Part shown: piece by piece, positions 13,701 to 25,420 of the stretch | Layout: every line of letters begins with the position of its first letter | Position numbering within the stretch: the stretch's first letter is position 1 | NCBI RefSeq assembly: GCF_019925205.1 | Contig: NC_083566.1 | Span: 36,649,558-36,713,557, forward strand | Reading direction: 5' to 3' | From: Metopolophium dirhodum | Lineage: Eukaryota > Arthropoda > Insecta > Hemiptera > Aphididae | DNA: 64,000 nt | Translations under genes and position numbers: made by a program | Notes under the pieces: generated by a model | Databases searched by the model: none | What the model was told of the DNA's origin: nothing | The model's input: only the letters and a program-made list of their open reading frames with translations

Positions 13701-16700
13701 TTTTACAATGTGTTTTTTTTTTTTTTAAATTTGTTGAGCGTAAGTCTATAATAATTTTTCATGAGCAACTGAAGTTTGAATTTTGACAAATTATTTTATG
13801 TTAGAAATGCATAAAAATTTTTCTTTTTGTATCTAAGATTTGAAAATTGTATACATGATTCCTCATAACTTTGTCTACCCTTTTCAAAAAAAAAAAAATG
13901 TTTACCGGAAAGTCAAATTAAATTTTATGAGCGTTTGAAGTTCAAATTCTTACAACATTGGATATTTATTCGATTTCTCATGGATTTTCTCATTTTGTTG
14001 TAATTTAAAAACGAATAACCGTAGATGCTTGACATTTACAAGAGCCCTCTAGACTCTAGAGTCTTTAATAAATATAATAAATATTTAGTTTTATATTTTT
14101 TTAAAATTAAAGTAATTAAAAATTTATCTTTTATAATAATATTGTTATATACCTACTAAGTACCAACTATAATATAAATTATGTACAGAATGAATGCAAA
14201 CATTCAACTCTTGCGACGGATTTTTACATGATGGCAATTTAAGTGCGTACGAATATTTCGATTTTCCTCCAATGACACAACTATAATTTATAGATGTCTA
14301 GGGTCCCTAAAAATAAATGTTTTCTATTATAATGCGTCACTTGGCCACAGAGCCATTCCAGTGATGTAGTTTTAACTACTCCCGGTAGTGACATTATTGC
14401 TGCTTGCTAACCGCATATACGGTATAACTGTATAAGCATAACACAGGTAATATGGCTCACATGTGTGAGACATGAGTGTGTGACTCGTGTATACAACGTT
14501 GAACGTATGTACTATTTTGTTTTTTCTATAAAATACCAGCACATATGCCTCCGTATGTATCTTATTTTCAGTTTCAAAATATTTAAGTGCTAATTAAAGG
14601 TATACTTATTTTATTATATTGGACACATGCCTGTCCGACTTTTCTATTTACTATTTAGACCATACTAACATAATATATTTTAATCTCCAACACTTTTGGT
14701 TGCGACATTAAACAATATAATGTTATTATAATAATATTACATTATTACCCACTGCAGTAGTAAATATTGAATTGAATCAATATTATCGATTAGTGATTAT
14801 ACATTCCATGACTCACAAACTACGTAAAAAACTGAAACGTTGCATGCTCTCGTGCTTTTTTTCCACGTTTATAGAACTTTCCCGGTCTGTCAACGTAGTT
14901 GTATAGCATTAATAATAATTTAGTACTACCTAGATTAATTATTAATTAATAACCCTCGAACTCAGTCCTGTCGCTATTTTAATATTTTTGGTTTGCAGTT
15001 AAAAAATAATGTTGATCGTAGACGCACTTGCATGTTTCGACAAAATAAATAAAATGCAGTGGACATTTTATGATCTCGGTTAACCACTTACCAAAATACA
15101 CTTACTCAGTGGATTTACCCTATTGTTACGCTTATTTACAGAGGAATATTTGTAATTTCCTGATCGCAATGAGTGCGTTCTAAACACGCGAGAATGCTAT
15201 AATCTATAGTTTCATTAATCACAATTATTATTTTTTTGAGCCTTACTTCACCTAATTTTTATCATTTATTTTTTTATCTTTTGTAGCTTTTAGCAGATAG
15301 TTCTTACTTATTATAGTTCAACAGTTCTAGCTTAGATTCGTCTCATTATGCATTATTTGTATTTCAATTATTTCTCGTGTGTGTAAAATTTACGACGAAT
15401 TCTAATCAACTAACCGTAAATGTAATATGATATAATATTAGTTATGCATTTTTATACAATATATTTGAAACTTGATTTGTATAATCTTTTTTTTAATATT
15501 AGGCCTGAGCGATACATTATACACACTACAGATTACAATTTATATACAGTTTATACATACAAAAAAACACTACCTACTCTTTAAATACTACCTATACATA
15601 TCTAACGTAGATACATATCATCATATTTTCTATAGACATGTATTAATAATTATTATTACCTAGATGGCTATATCTTTTCGAATGTGTCATTTCGATATTT
15701 CCAGAGTATTATCAATCATCATATTATTATAAATGATAAAAATAACAGGAATATTTATGTAGCGTATATTGACAGTGGCAAGTGGCAACGGCAACAAACC
15801 AAAAAAAAAAAAATTTTAAATTGTTTTTGAGTGTACAGCACTCAAACGGGACCGCGTATCGTGGTGAAAACGGAAAACGGCAGTAATAACATTATTATAT
15901 CATAGACGTAAGTAATATACTGGTGATAACCAACATTCACGCACAGCGGGATTTTTACGATTATCAAATGTAAAGTGTATACTCACATTGCTGTTATCGC
16001 CGTAGTTTCCACGAAGACCACCTTCGGCGATCACCTCCAACAGACTCTCCAAACCTGTCTTCTCGCCCGCCGGTCTGGGCAGTACGAACTCTCTCTGTCC
16101 TCCGTCTGCCATGGGAGGTGATGGCGCCGCCGCGGTACTCACACCGGCGACCGTGGAAGTGGTTGTAGTGGTCGACGTGGTCATTGTTGTATTGGTGGCA
16201 CCGTTGTTAGACTTCAGCTCACGCAACTGCCGTACGTCGTCGTTGTCCAAAGATGATGATGATAGAGACGATGGTGAAATCGTCTGCTGTATTCCACCAG
16301 CCGAAGACCTCTTGATTAGTGGCGATCCGTTCGCCCACTGTTTGTAGAAATTTCCGCGCGGTACGGTATGCAGTGGCGACGACGACGCCAAGTATGATGT
16401 CGAAGGCGGGGACAGTGGTGGTGGTGGTGTCTGATCGTCAACCGACTTGTAGTGCTGCTTCAGCGGGTGCTGTTGGTTCTGTAGCTTCTGTTTCTGCTGT
16501 TGCTGCAGCTTGAGAAATATCGGCGGCAGATGTTGATAGAGCAATGAAGTGGGTGACTGATGCTGTGGCCGATCCCGGTCTAGACGCTGTTGTCCGATGG
16601 TGTCGTCGGTCTGCTGCATATCGTCCAGGTCGCCATTGATCAGGGATTCCCAAAAGTCGTATAGCTGCCGTTCTTTGGGTGACTTGAACGCGTTGGATGG

Positions 16701-17342
16701 TGACACGAGGTTTGACATGAACACCTTCCGAAAATTGTGTATTTTGTCCGTCATCGGATATCTTGCTGCAGTTATTTGACCACCGGAATGATCCCCAAAC
16801 AACATATCGTCGTTATCGTCGTCATCACGGTCACGGTCACGGTCATCGTCATCATCGTCATACAACAGATCGTCGTCAACGACAACACTACCGCTACCAC
16901 CCGAAGCGGCCAGACTGGTCACCGGATAATAACCGTAACCACCGTAACCACCATAACCAACGCCGTAATTCGGATACCTGACTACAGCGTAGTCCAACCG
17001 GTCGTACCGTCTAGGGCTGGGATCGTATGCGACCGATCCTCTAGATTCGCCATCATAATAGTCGTCAGGCGACAGCGTTTGTCTACCGCCGCCCATTATC
17101 GCTCCGTATCGGGCCATTGACACCGGATAATGTCTCATCATATTGCCGTATGAAGATGACGCCCAACCACCGGCCCGATTAGCTCCGTTCGCCCATGTCG
17201 GGTTGCCGTATCGATACTGTTTTTGGGTCAGCTGCTGTTTGCCATACCGATTCATGTTGTACACCTGGGCCGTGGCAGGCCACGCTAGGCACGCAACCAC
17301 GGTGGCCATAACAGCCACGTTTAAGGCAGTTAATAAGTTCAT
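7707..17342 (-). CDS. secreted, low-complexity peptide-precursor-like protein (two coding exons)
   Basis: Coding exons are 17342-15987 and 7799-7707, giving 482 residues. The start ATG at 17342 follows an acceptor AG directly, so the 5' UTR is on a separate exon (19393 and above). Residues 1-26 form a signal peptide (hydrophobic MNLLTALNVAVMATVVACLA, then WPATAQ). The chain then has a Tyr/Gly-rich part (about 27-140), an acidic Asp/Arg run (156-179), a charged predicted helix around KSPKERQLYDFWESLING (220-237), a Gln-rich segment (280-296), Pro/Ser and Thr runs, and a conserved-looking block at 415-450 (LESLLEVIAEGGLRGN). Basic sites are KR at 344-345 and KKR at 461-463. No Cys pattern or enzyme domain is visible beyond the signal peptide. 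The layout resembles insect neuropeptide or brain prohormone precursors, but I cannot name it; a cuticular or extracellular matrix protein is the alternative. Confidence 0.65.
9410..9920. promoter_or_regulatory. GC-rich island with two perfect CRE sites
   Basis: About 500 bases rich in CpG interrupt otherwise 70-80% AT intronic DNA. Two perfect palindromic TGACGTCA elements occur at 9654-9661 and 9802-9809, with a TGATGTCA variant near 9898. There is also a CCGCCGCCGCCG run near 9856. In composition it resembles the promoter island at 19490-19620. It may be an enhancer or an alternative promoter for the short last exon; no transcript start is proven. The 60-80 codon frames inside show no protein-like features. 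Confidence 0.45.
10385..10475 (-). mobile_element. solo end of a DNA transposon
   Basis: The stretch ends in CATTGAGCCGGCCCTG, whose reverse complement (CAGGGCCGGCTCAATG) has the form of a terminal inverted repeat seen in insect DNA transposons. No matching second end was found in the window, so it is a fragment. Confidence 0.35.
13685..14042 (-). repeat. old, internally deleted copy of the ~1.4 kb repeat family
   Basis: It begins GCGATGAATTTATTGATTTTACAATG, as the outer end of the copies at 40272 and 43970 does. It then jumps to the middle of the element (taagatttgaaaatt, taactttgtctaccctt, the cgatttctcatgga block) and ends at the gtagatgcttgacattt block. It is more diverged than the full copies. 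Confidence 0.6.
15987..17342 (-). CDS. main coding exon of the peptide-precursor-like gene
   Basis: This exon of 452 codons starts with the ATG after the acceptor TTTTCGATTACAG and ends at AAT before the donor GTGAGT (15986-15981). The open frame runs on into the intron in both directions, but the strong donor and the spliced tail at 7707-7799 argue that the last 28 read-through codons and the upstream MINIIIFFRLQ are not used. Its GC content is well above that of the surroundings, as in the UGT coding exons. The open frames on the plus strand across this exon are shadows of its GAC and CAN codon repeats. Confidence 0.8.
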
Positions 17343-19392
17343 CTGTAATCGAAAAAAAATAATAATATTAATCACTTAAAATTTGTATCTTCGTCCACCA
17401 TCAGCGAGGTACTTATTTCAATTTGTTATTCGAAATTAGCTTTACAATTTTCTTCTCATCTCCAAATTTGATAGAAAAATGTAATTTTAGAATATTATTA
17501 TAGTATGGTACATATTTATTTTAAGGTAGGTACCTACCTAACTAAATTAATCGAACGTTTTATTGAAAGTAGCCAACCCAACGACTATTATAATAACGTA
17601 AGTAACAAGATTTATTTTTGTTTACTGTATATTATATAATTATATTTAGGATGTTTATATTATTTTTAAATGTTTAGGTTTCGTAAATTTAATGTATGAA
17701 TAATAGTTTAATCTTGTTGAAATATTTATTTTCGATCATTGAAAATCTGAAAATTGATACTGAATGTTTTTCAGTATAGTTGTTAGTATAGTGAGATTTT
17801 ATTTTACTATAGGTTTTCGCTTATCAAAATATTTTCAGGATTTGTAAATTAAACATTAATCTATATAGAACTTAAAGTGAAACATAATACTTATGTATTT
17901 GAAAACAATTTAATTTATATTGAACATGTTGACACTGATCAATACAAAATGGTAATTTAAATTCTTTTTTTAGTATGAAATAATATGGAAAACCTATAAA
18001 ATGTATAAAAATGTTTTTTTAATGAATACTTAATTTACATTTTAATAAGAAATTTTAATTTGTGTTTATTTATTATGAATATAGCAATAGATATAGACAT
18101 CTAAGAATTTTTATCAAATGTTTTTTTATTGGAATATTAATACCAAAGTAACTTTTTAAATTTTAATTGATTATTAATTGCTTGTGTTTACAACTTTCAA
18201 GTGCTGCTGTAGATAGTTGAAATAACAGTTTATAAATAATCTATAGTTAGAGTTAATACGAAACACTGATATTATATTTAAAAGTTTCTAAAAGCTAAAT
18301 ATTAGTAGATTTAATATATTTGATAGAAGATGATATTTTAAGTTTTTAAAATGAATATTGTTACTGAACTTAACTCAACTGTCTTTCTACACTAACTCCA
18401 ATTATGCGGGAAAATCGTTTTCGATGCCGTGGGTCGTTCGTCGAGCATTTTAGCTATAGAAAATTACTCTCAAGGCTTGCCAATTGCCATGCCTGCAAAG
18501 TGAGACTTTTTATTTATCTCAAGCTTGGGACCAAAGGGATCTATGTCAAAAAATTGGAAAACGGTTATTTAGCGGTTCGGTTGAAGATTATTTTTCTAAA
18601 TTTTTTATAGACTTTGAATCAATGTATTAAATCACGTGATATTTAAGAAGTTAGCAAAAACAAAAGATTCTATATGACTCATAAAGTCATAGGTAACCAA
18701 ATACTATATGTTGCATACATCGATAAAACTTTTTGTTCTTCAATTTATTGTTAAAACAAAAAGTGCTATCGGAAATAAGTGTACTATGCACTATGCAACC
18801 GTTATATCATAATATTGTCATGCATCTTAATATCATTGTTGTTGTTTTCGAAATTTAAAGTTATTTAATATTTTGAGTACTTAACAGGAATTTTTTTTGC
18901 AGTACCTAAACTTACATTTATAGAATGGAACTTTGTATTTTTTTATCCTGAACATTTAAAATCGCTTGGATGGAAGTACATTTTTTAAATGTCTTAATTT
19001 TTAAAATGCTCAACTGAACAATTTGTTGATTCCCAGCCTGCGTTATATTAAAAATATTAAAATGGTATCATTGATTTAATAATATTGCATACTTTATTAT
19101 CAATTTATAGTATAAAGTATATACTATATTATAAACAAATGAATAAATATTATAATAATTCAAACATATTATTATTTTATTTTATCTTAAATTATAATCA
19201 TACATTGGTACATACGTAGCGGGGCAGACTATGTGGAGCTCAATAATAATATTTGATGTTAGGTACCTTGTGCCTACAAAAGCAATGACATAAGGTCTCA
19301 TAAAAACAGTAAAAATGTTAAAGAAAGCCCCGTCAAAATATATATAAATAGGTACTATAATAATAGTAAAATGTACCATATAGATTACTTAC
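17343..19392 (-). other. first intron (5' UTR intron) of the precursor gene
   Basis: It runs from the donor GTAAGT at 19392 to the acceptor AG at 17343-17344 on the minus strand. The content is AT-rich with no other feature except an unremarkable 68-codon frame at 18404-18610 that resembles no known protein. Confidence 0.55.
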
Positions 19393-19540
19393 AGTTCACT
19401 TGTTGGTTATTTTACTTATTTCGTATTTTTCAAGTAAATATTGTAGTCGCTCCTAGTCACCGTGTAAGTACTCTTTTCTTCTTGGTATCGTGATTGCGCT
19501 AGTGGCGACGTGTCGTGTGCTCGGCGTTCGTTCCGGAACT
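19393..19540 (-). other. predicted 5' UTR exon of the precursor gene
   Basis: On the minus strand the TATA box at 19568-19574 is followed about 30 bases later by GC-rich sequence running to the donor ACT|GTAAGTAATC, whose GT is at 19392-19391. The first coding exon begins exactly at an acceptor, so a non-coding first exon is required; this is the best candidate. The upstream limit is approximate. Confidence 0.5.
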
Positions 19541-19567
19541 GTCACGGTCCGCCCGGCCGGGGTGAGG

Positions 19568-19574
19568 TTTTATA
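19568..19574 (-). promoter_or_regulatory. TATA box of the precursor gene
   Basis: TATAAAA on the minus strand, in a CpG-rich block (CCGGCCGGGCGGACCG downstream). It is about 30 bases upstream of the predicted start of the 5' UTR exon. TATA-type promoters are common in tissue-restricted secreted-protein genes. Confidence 0.45.
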
Positions 19575-19609
19575 GGGGTCTATCGCGACGCCCACGCGTC
19601 GCACTCTGA

Positions 19610-21786
19610 ATGAAACCCTCCGTGCTGCCGACCCCGCCACCGAGAGGTGGTCCGATACTCCGATCACTATTTACGCGTCTCCCTCCCGTACCCCAACAGC
19701 CGACGACTACCCAGTACTCACCATCCAGCACAACCTATCCCCTTATCCACCGCGTGCCAATTGTGTTCCGTCGTCGTAGTCGTTATTATCATTATTTACC
19801 TCCGCTTTTCCTAACAGGTCCTTAAAATCCATATTATATAGGTATATACCATACACTATATACGTGTAAACTGTCTAAGCTCGTGTGCGTGCGTATCCCA
19901 TCGAGAATAGTGTGATATGGTGGTGGCTCGATAATATTATAACGCGTGATTATGTGAACGTGTATCGGATTAGGCCTTGAAAAACTAAAAATAACAAAAA
20001 CTACTACAATACTACAGCTGTATATGACAGTATATACAAAGTACGATATACTATATATTATATTCGTGTACTACGCAGTGCACTTGTATATATATATATT
20101 ATATATGTATATTATATAGTCGCTGTTACCGCCCGTACCCGCTTTTATTTCCCGTATATGTAGTCGTATAGGTACGCCGTCGTTTTGTTGTCGGAAATAA
20201 ATTTTAATTGCTTTAATATTACATTCCTATCTTTATAAAAAATACTTTTCTATATGTACAACTTATATATTATTATATATATAGCCACAAAATCCGCTCC
20301 AGATGAGAAATGGTCCTCCCGGTTCATATTGTTCCCATGTATCGGATACGATAGATGAATCGAGTAAATAATTAGATACGGTTTAGAAATCAGAATTTGT
20401 CAAGATCAAATATATCAATAATCATTCCTAAATTGCTTCTAAGTGTACCTTAAGTTTAGGTACACTTAGAATTCAGAAAGAGTGACTTAGCAAGCAACAA
20501 ATTATGTAGGTGTACCTACTTGCTCTAACTAAACGCATTTTTATTTTTTCCTGACTGAGGTAAAATATAAATTCTTTAATAATTTGGACATAAATTTAAA
20601 AATATACAATCAAAGTCACGATAGGTGGTAGCGATGATAAAAAGAAGAAGGTAATATTTTATTAAATCTCACTTTATTCATTTGTTATTATTGTAACTAG
20701 TAAAACTAAAATAAAAAACAATTTTATAGTTAATTATATGTATATTGTATCATGATTCATGAAAGTAACATAATATAATAATACTACTGATGTTCTTTTA
20801 AGTATAGCTGGTATTTTTTAGTTTATTATTAAGCTATAATTTCAACCTCACACTTAATTGTTTAAGACACAATTTTAAGGTCCATAGTAAGCTTGTGCAT
20901 TGTATAACAACCGACTTTAGCAATACCAATTATTAATAGGTAAGTAGAATTAGTTATAATAATTGAACAATGTGTATCTATTACAAAATTATCTTATCTA
21001 TATATAAAAACCATTTTTTTTTTACTCTTGTATATTTTTATTTTTTCATTGTAGACTTTATCTCGCCAAATGACGATTGTTGTTAATTTCCAAAGTAGAA
21101 TTTTACTTTTACATGTTAACTTATACAGCGTAATATATTAATATATAATTGACTTGGTTTGCGCTGGATATGTCTAGTTCAACATCAAATTAAATTTCTA
21201 TAAATAATAGCGAGCACATAAGTCAAGTATCTAATGTATACTATATGTAATATGTATTTTGTATGTATTGTATGTATTATATATATATAAATATATAACA
21301 AACAACAACGATCAATGAACGTTCGTACTTTGTAATATACACGCACATAATTTATATATTTAAATTATAGAGATGAGATATGTTATACTCTGTAAGTGTA
21401 CCATGCTTCGAGTTGTGTCTAATCTTTGTATAGCATTGGTAATTGCTATACCTTGTACTTATATAAAATGTATACATCATAATATTATCTCCCAGCTATC
21501 AATTTTATATGGTCGCTATACTTTATCTCATTTTGTAGATCGATTTTTATGTTATATTTTATTAGTGTTACATATACATTTTTTCTATTTGTCTTCACAG
21601 TGACGTTTTTTACGCCTCATAGTTTTATGAACGATATATCATGCATTTCTCTTGAACTATATTGGTAGGTATAAAAAATGTTAAATAAAATAAAATAATT
21701 ATTATTGTATTATATAAGTTTAAAAAAAGATAAACCGGTGAAGTCACTCCATTGCAGTATAACCAAATGCTTTAAAAAAAAAAAAA
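19610..21786. other. intergenic DNA upstream of the precursor gene
   Basis: The first 250 bases are GC-rich promoter-proximal sequence; the rest is AT-rich, with (TA)n tracts near 20085-20115 and 21280-21300 and a perfect hairpin at 20437-20471. No coding region is supported. Confidence 0.5.
20437..20471. repeat. perfect 14-bp stem hairpin with 7-nt loop
   Basis: TTCTAAGTGTACCT at 20437-20450 is the exact reverse complement of AGGTACACTTAGAA at 20458-20471, separated by TAAGTTT. No other structure or A/B box is associated with it. Confidence 0.7.
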
Positions 21787-23240
21787 GGTGGATAAGTGTA
21801 TGTCACTCTGCTGTACAGTAGGTTACAATTGGGTCACTGTAATGGATGGTGTTAAATTTGAATTCAATGATCTAATATCATTGTATAAGAAAAACGATTC
21901 TGAGCGAAACGGTCAGTCAGCCTATGATATTACCAAGTATATTTGATGATATTATTGTGAATAAGGTAATTTATATATAACCTATTTACGTGGAGCCTTG
22001 TTTTAAATTTTCAATCCTTAGCCATAAAAGTTAAACATTTTATACATTTTTAACTACAAAATAATTAATAAATTATAAATTTGATAAATGTTGTCAAAAT
22101 TTGAACTTTAAATGCTTATAAAAAAAAAATTGTGCCTATGTATTTTTAATATTTTTCAACTGCTATTAGAACGATATATTAGGAGCCTTATATAAAATAT
22201 TCACGCTTTTTTACCCAATAAATAAAAATTTATTGATATTTATAGAAAAAAAACTAAAAATATTGAAAACTGACAATGTCCGTAAACAGCTCAAAAAAAG
22301 TCAAAATATTTTCAACATTTTATGGTGTATAGAAAATGCTAATATAAACATTCAGTGAAATTTTCAAGTATCTACAGTCATTCGTTTTTTAATTACAATA
22401 AAATAAGAAAATTGTTACATGAGAAATCGAGTAAATATCAAATGTTGTAAAAATATAAATTTCAGACGCTCATAAAAATTTAATTTAAGTTTCTTGTAGA
22501 CATTTTTTTTTGATAAAGGTAGACAAACTTATGAGTAATCTTATATTACATTTTCAAATTTTAGATTAAAAAAGAAAAATTTTTATGAATTCTCAACTCA
22601 AAATAATTTGCTATTTTTCGTGATTTTTCCGTATTTCGTCAAAATTTGAACTTTAAATGCTTATAATTAAAAACTGTGACTAAGGATTTTTAATTTTTTT
22701 CATCTGCCTTTGAAACAATAACCTAGGAGCCTTCTATTAAATTTTCAAGCTTTTTTACTCAACAGATAAAATTTTATTGATATTTATAGAAAAAAAAACT
22801 AAAAAAATTGAAAACTGAAAATGTCCGTAAACAGCTCAAAATAGGTCAAAATATTTTCAAAATTTTATGGTGTATAGAAAATGCTAATATAAACATTCAG
22901 TCAAAATTTCATGTCTCTACGGTCATTTGTTTTAGAGTTACACCAAAACCCAAAATCGATTTTCTCGAAAACAGATTTTGCGTAAAAATTCCCGTTTTCC
23001 TTAATTTTTCTTTTGTTTTTCACGTCGCTTTTGAAAACTACTGGGAACTTTTTACTTTTGACCCCCCAAAGTACCAACTAGATTCACTTTCCTATCAGAA
23101 AAGTTATTATTGAAGAAAATCCAAGCACTTTTACTGTCCTAAAAGGTGATGACAGACACAAAAAAAAAAAAATTAAAAATTAAAAAAAAAAACACACATC
23201 ATTGTAAAATCAATACATTCATCGCTTCGCTCAGAATCTA
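21787..23240 (+). repeat. full copy of an unclassified ~1.4 kb interspersed repeat
   Basis: It starts at GGTGGATAAGTGTATGTCAC after an A-run and ends at TTCGCTCAGAATC. Near-identical starts and ends occur in the copies at 26628, 40272 and 43970. The inner left motif GATTCTGAGCGAA (about 21896) is the reverse complement of the right end. A block of about 545 bases is internally duplicated: the section from 'gtcaaaatttgaactttaaatgc' to the 'gtccgtaaacagctcaaaa' motif occurs at about 22093-22345 and again at about 22637-22890. No transposase-like frame is present, so it is non-autonomous or not a classical transposon. Confidence 0.75.
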
Positions 23241-24466
23241 AAAATTGTAAACATATATTAAATATTTTCAAAATGTTTTAATTTCTGTTAGAAAAACTTC
23301 TGAGGAACTTGGTTTTGGATTTTCAACCTTTTGCACTTTTACGATAGGTGATCTCGACCCTGACCTAAAACTATAAAAATTTACCATTTAGACCTTTTCT
23401 AAAACTATAAAGTCACTTTGGTGAGCAAGTACCTAATACATATACAATATTTTGAAATACAATTTTGCGGCCGGTTCAAAATGAGTTTGGTTAAATTTTT
23501 ATTTTGTTAAATTCATAATAATATACCTACACAGTACACATCCTACATATATGCTTAAATATTATCTTAGGATCCAAGAAAATATTAGGTATGAAGGTAA
23601 ACCTATCAGCTGATTTACTAATGTAGTTTTTCAGTTTTTCGTAGAATTTATAATTGTTATTGAGCCCACCTTTATGTACCACTTTAAGTGCGCTTAAAAA
23701 CATTTTTAGATTTTGTTATGAGTGAGAAATGTATTTATTTTATAAGTGTATTAAAAGTATTTTGAGTACAACAATTCTTACTAAAATCTAAATAATGCAA
23801 TGTAGTGAACTACATCGAGATCGATAATCGAACCAAGTAAATAATTCAAAGATATCCATCATAAAAATTGTACAATTTAGAATAAATACACTATAAAACC
23901 AGTCACTTTAATTCCTTAAATATTTACATATATTTAAATGTAAAATATGTTATTATTTATTATTAGAATAAATTACGGTCAACAAGTATATAGGTATACT
24001 CATCACAATAGTTACACAATATTATAAGAGTTCAATATTTTTATACATGTTTTACAAACAATTTCATATTCTTTGTAAACATAAGTCATTTTTTCAGTTC
24101 AGCTTATAAGAATATCATAATTTAAAACAAAATTTAGTGCTTTTACCAAACTTTTTGGGAAGTTTAGTAAAAGTTTTTGACGTTTATGATACATCTGGTC
24201 TGTAGATTAAAAATAGTGTGCTGTTTTAATCCACACTAAATGTATGGTATTTTGATATATTAATAGAATGAACCGATAAAGTGTGTGGGAGTCAAAATCA
24301 TAAGTGTGTGGTTTTTGGATCCAACCCTTAATTTCCTTAAATGTAAGATAAAACTATTAAAAAATTGTTAAATTACTGTAATTAAGAATTAAATAATCCT
24401 AGATAGTTTAAATTCTTACTGAATCTTAACTAACGAAATTACCCAGTATTGTCCGAACTTAATGAA
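23241..24466. other. AT-rich intergenic DNA
   Basis: No coding frame, RNA gene or recognisable repeat was seen between the repeat copy and the LINE-like fragment. Confidence 0.45.
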
Positions 24467-24990
24467 ATTTTTTTTTTTTTTTTATTTAAATAAGGCTTCA
24501 ACTCCTGAGGTTATTAGCCTGTAAAAAATACAAAAAATTATTAAGTGAGTGTTGGTCTTACAACTATGGGGATACATTATGTTTAACAAAATAGGGAGTT
24601 TGTAGGATATATGTAAATTTAATTATTTAATTATTAGTAATTTTTCTAAATTAGTTTTGCTAAGCATATGTTTTTGAAAAAATTATATATTTTTTTGGTG
24701 TTCTCTTTGCCAAGTGTCTGTTGCATTGTTGATGGGTTTCTTAATGAAATTACTTCAAGCTATTATAGTAGTTGTTTGTTGTAATAATTTGATTGTGGCT
24801 ACAAAATAAGTGTTAAATAATTTTATTTTTCTGTGGAATTTAGTTATAGGCAAATTTTTTAGCGTAGCGCGTAGAATTTTAATATGCCTACCCATTATTT
24901 CAACCAAATAATGCACCAACAGCCGTTGAAAATTTTGTCTCGCTCTAAGAAAAACGGAAATTATGGCACTTGCGATCAATATTATCTACC
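24467..24990 (-). mobile_element. 3' end of a LINE-like retrotransposon
   Basis: Read on the minus strand, the stretch ends GGCTAATAACCTCAGGAGTT...TTATTTAAATAAA and then a 16-18 base poly-A tail (the poly-T at 24467-24484). This is the usual look of the 3' UTR and tail of insect non-LTR elements. A 74-codon frame on the same strand (24755-24979) has no domain I recognise. The 5' limit is uncertain. Confidence 0.45.
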
Positions 24991-25074
24991 GGATTTCGTA
25001 GCTCTGCAAAACACTATAAACACACACTCGTGTGCTGGAAAAGCAAAAAAAAATACATTGGAGCAATCGGGCGG

Positions 25075-25420
25075 TGGGAACGGACGTGCTGGATAAAACG
25101 GTCAATTCATAAAACATGATGGCTTCTGAAGTGCTAACTGACAGACGAGAAATATGACCTGCTCGCCGCGAGTACCGTAAACGATTTGGTCGGCGGTTGA
25201 CTTGACCGTGTCTATACCGCGGTCAGAAAGTCGGGTCAGGGGACGATCGGGATTGTTTAGAACCTCAGTAGATATCGCCGATAAAATATCCGACCACTTT
25301 CCGATCGCATCAGTTCCCGAGTTCCACAGTATCTAAGGTCACATAATTCCGGCGACCGCCACTGACCTTTTTTATAATCTACTGGGGAAAATTCCTCAGA
25401 ACTATTTATGGTTGGGTCAG
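25075..25420. other. GC-richer island of unknown role
   Basis: About 350 bases with many CpG dinucleotides and no long frame stand out from the AT-rich surroundings. The minus strand has a TCAGTT, which fits the arthropod initiator consensus, near 25137. No splice signals or protein match make it a definite exon or promoter. Confidence 0.3.

Larger units (their letters stand above)
7800..15986 (-). other. 8.2-kb intron of the precursor gene
   Basis: AT-rich DNA between the GTGAGT donor at 15986 and the TTTTTCAG acceptor at 7800. It contains the GC-rich island at 9410-9920, a solo transposon end near 10385-10460, an old repeat-family copy at 13685-14042 and long AT-rich tracts. No other convincing coding exon was found. 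Confidence 0.5.

Noticed and set aside
14355..14395. CAGTGATGTAGTTTTAACTA as a hAT left end
   Set aside because: It resembles a hAT end but no inverted partner or 8-bp duplication was found.
16111..17120. Several open frames on the plus strand opposite the precursor exon
   Set aside because: They are mirror frames created by the repeated GAC, CAN and ACC codons of the minus-strand exon. They have valine or histidine runs and no independent splice or start signals.
18404..18610. 68-codon frame in the first intron of the precursor gene
   Set aside because: It has a Cys pair and basic residues but no recognisable domain, and lies in an intron on the opposite strand.
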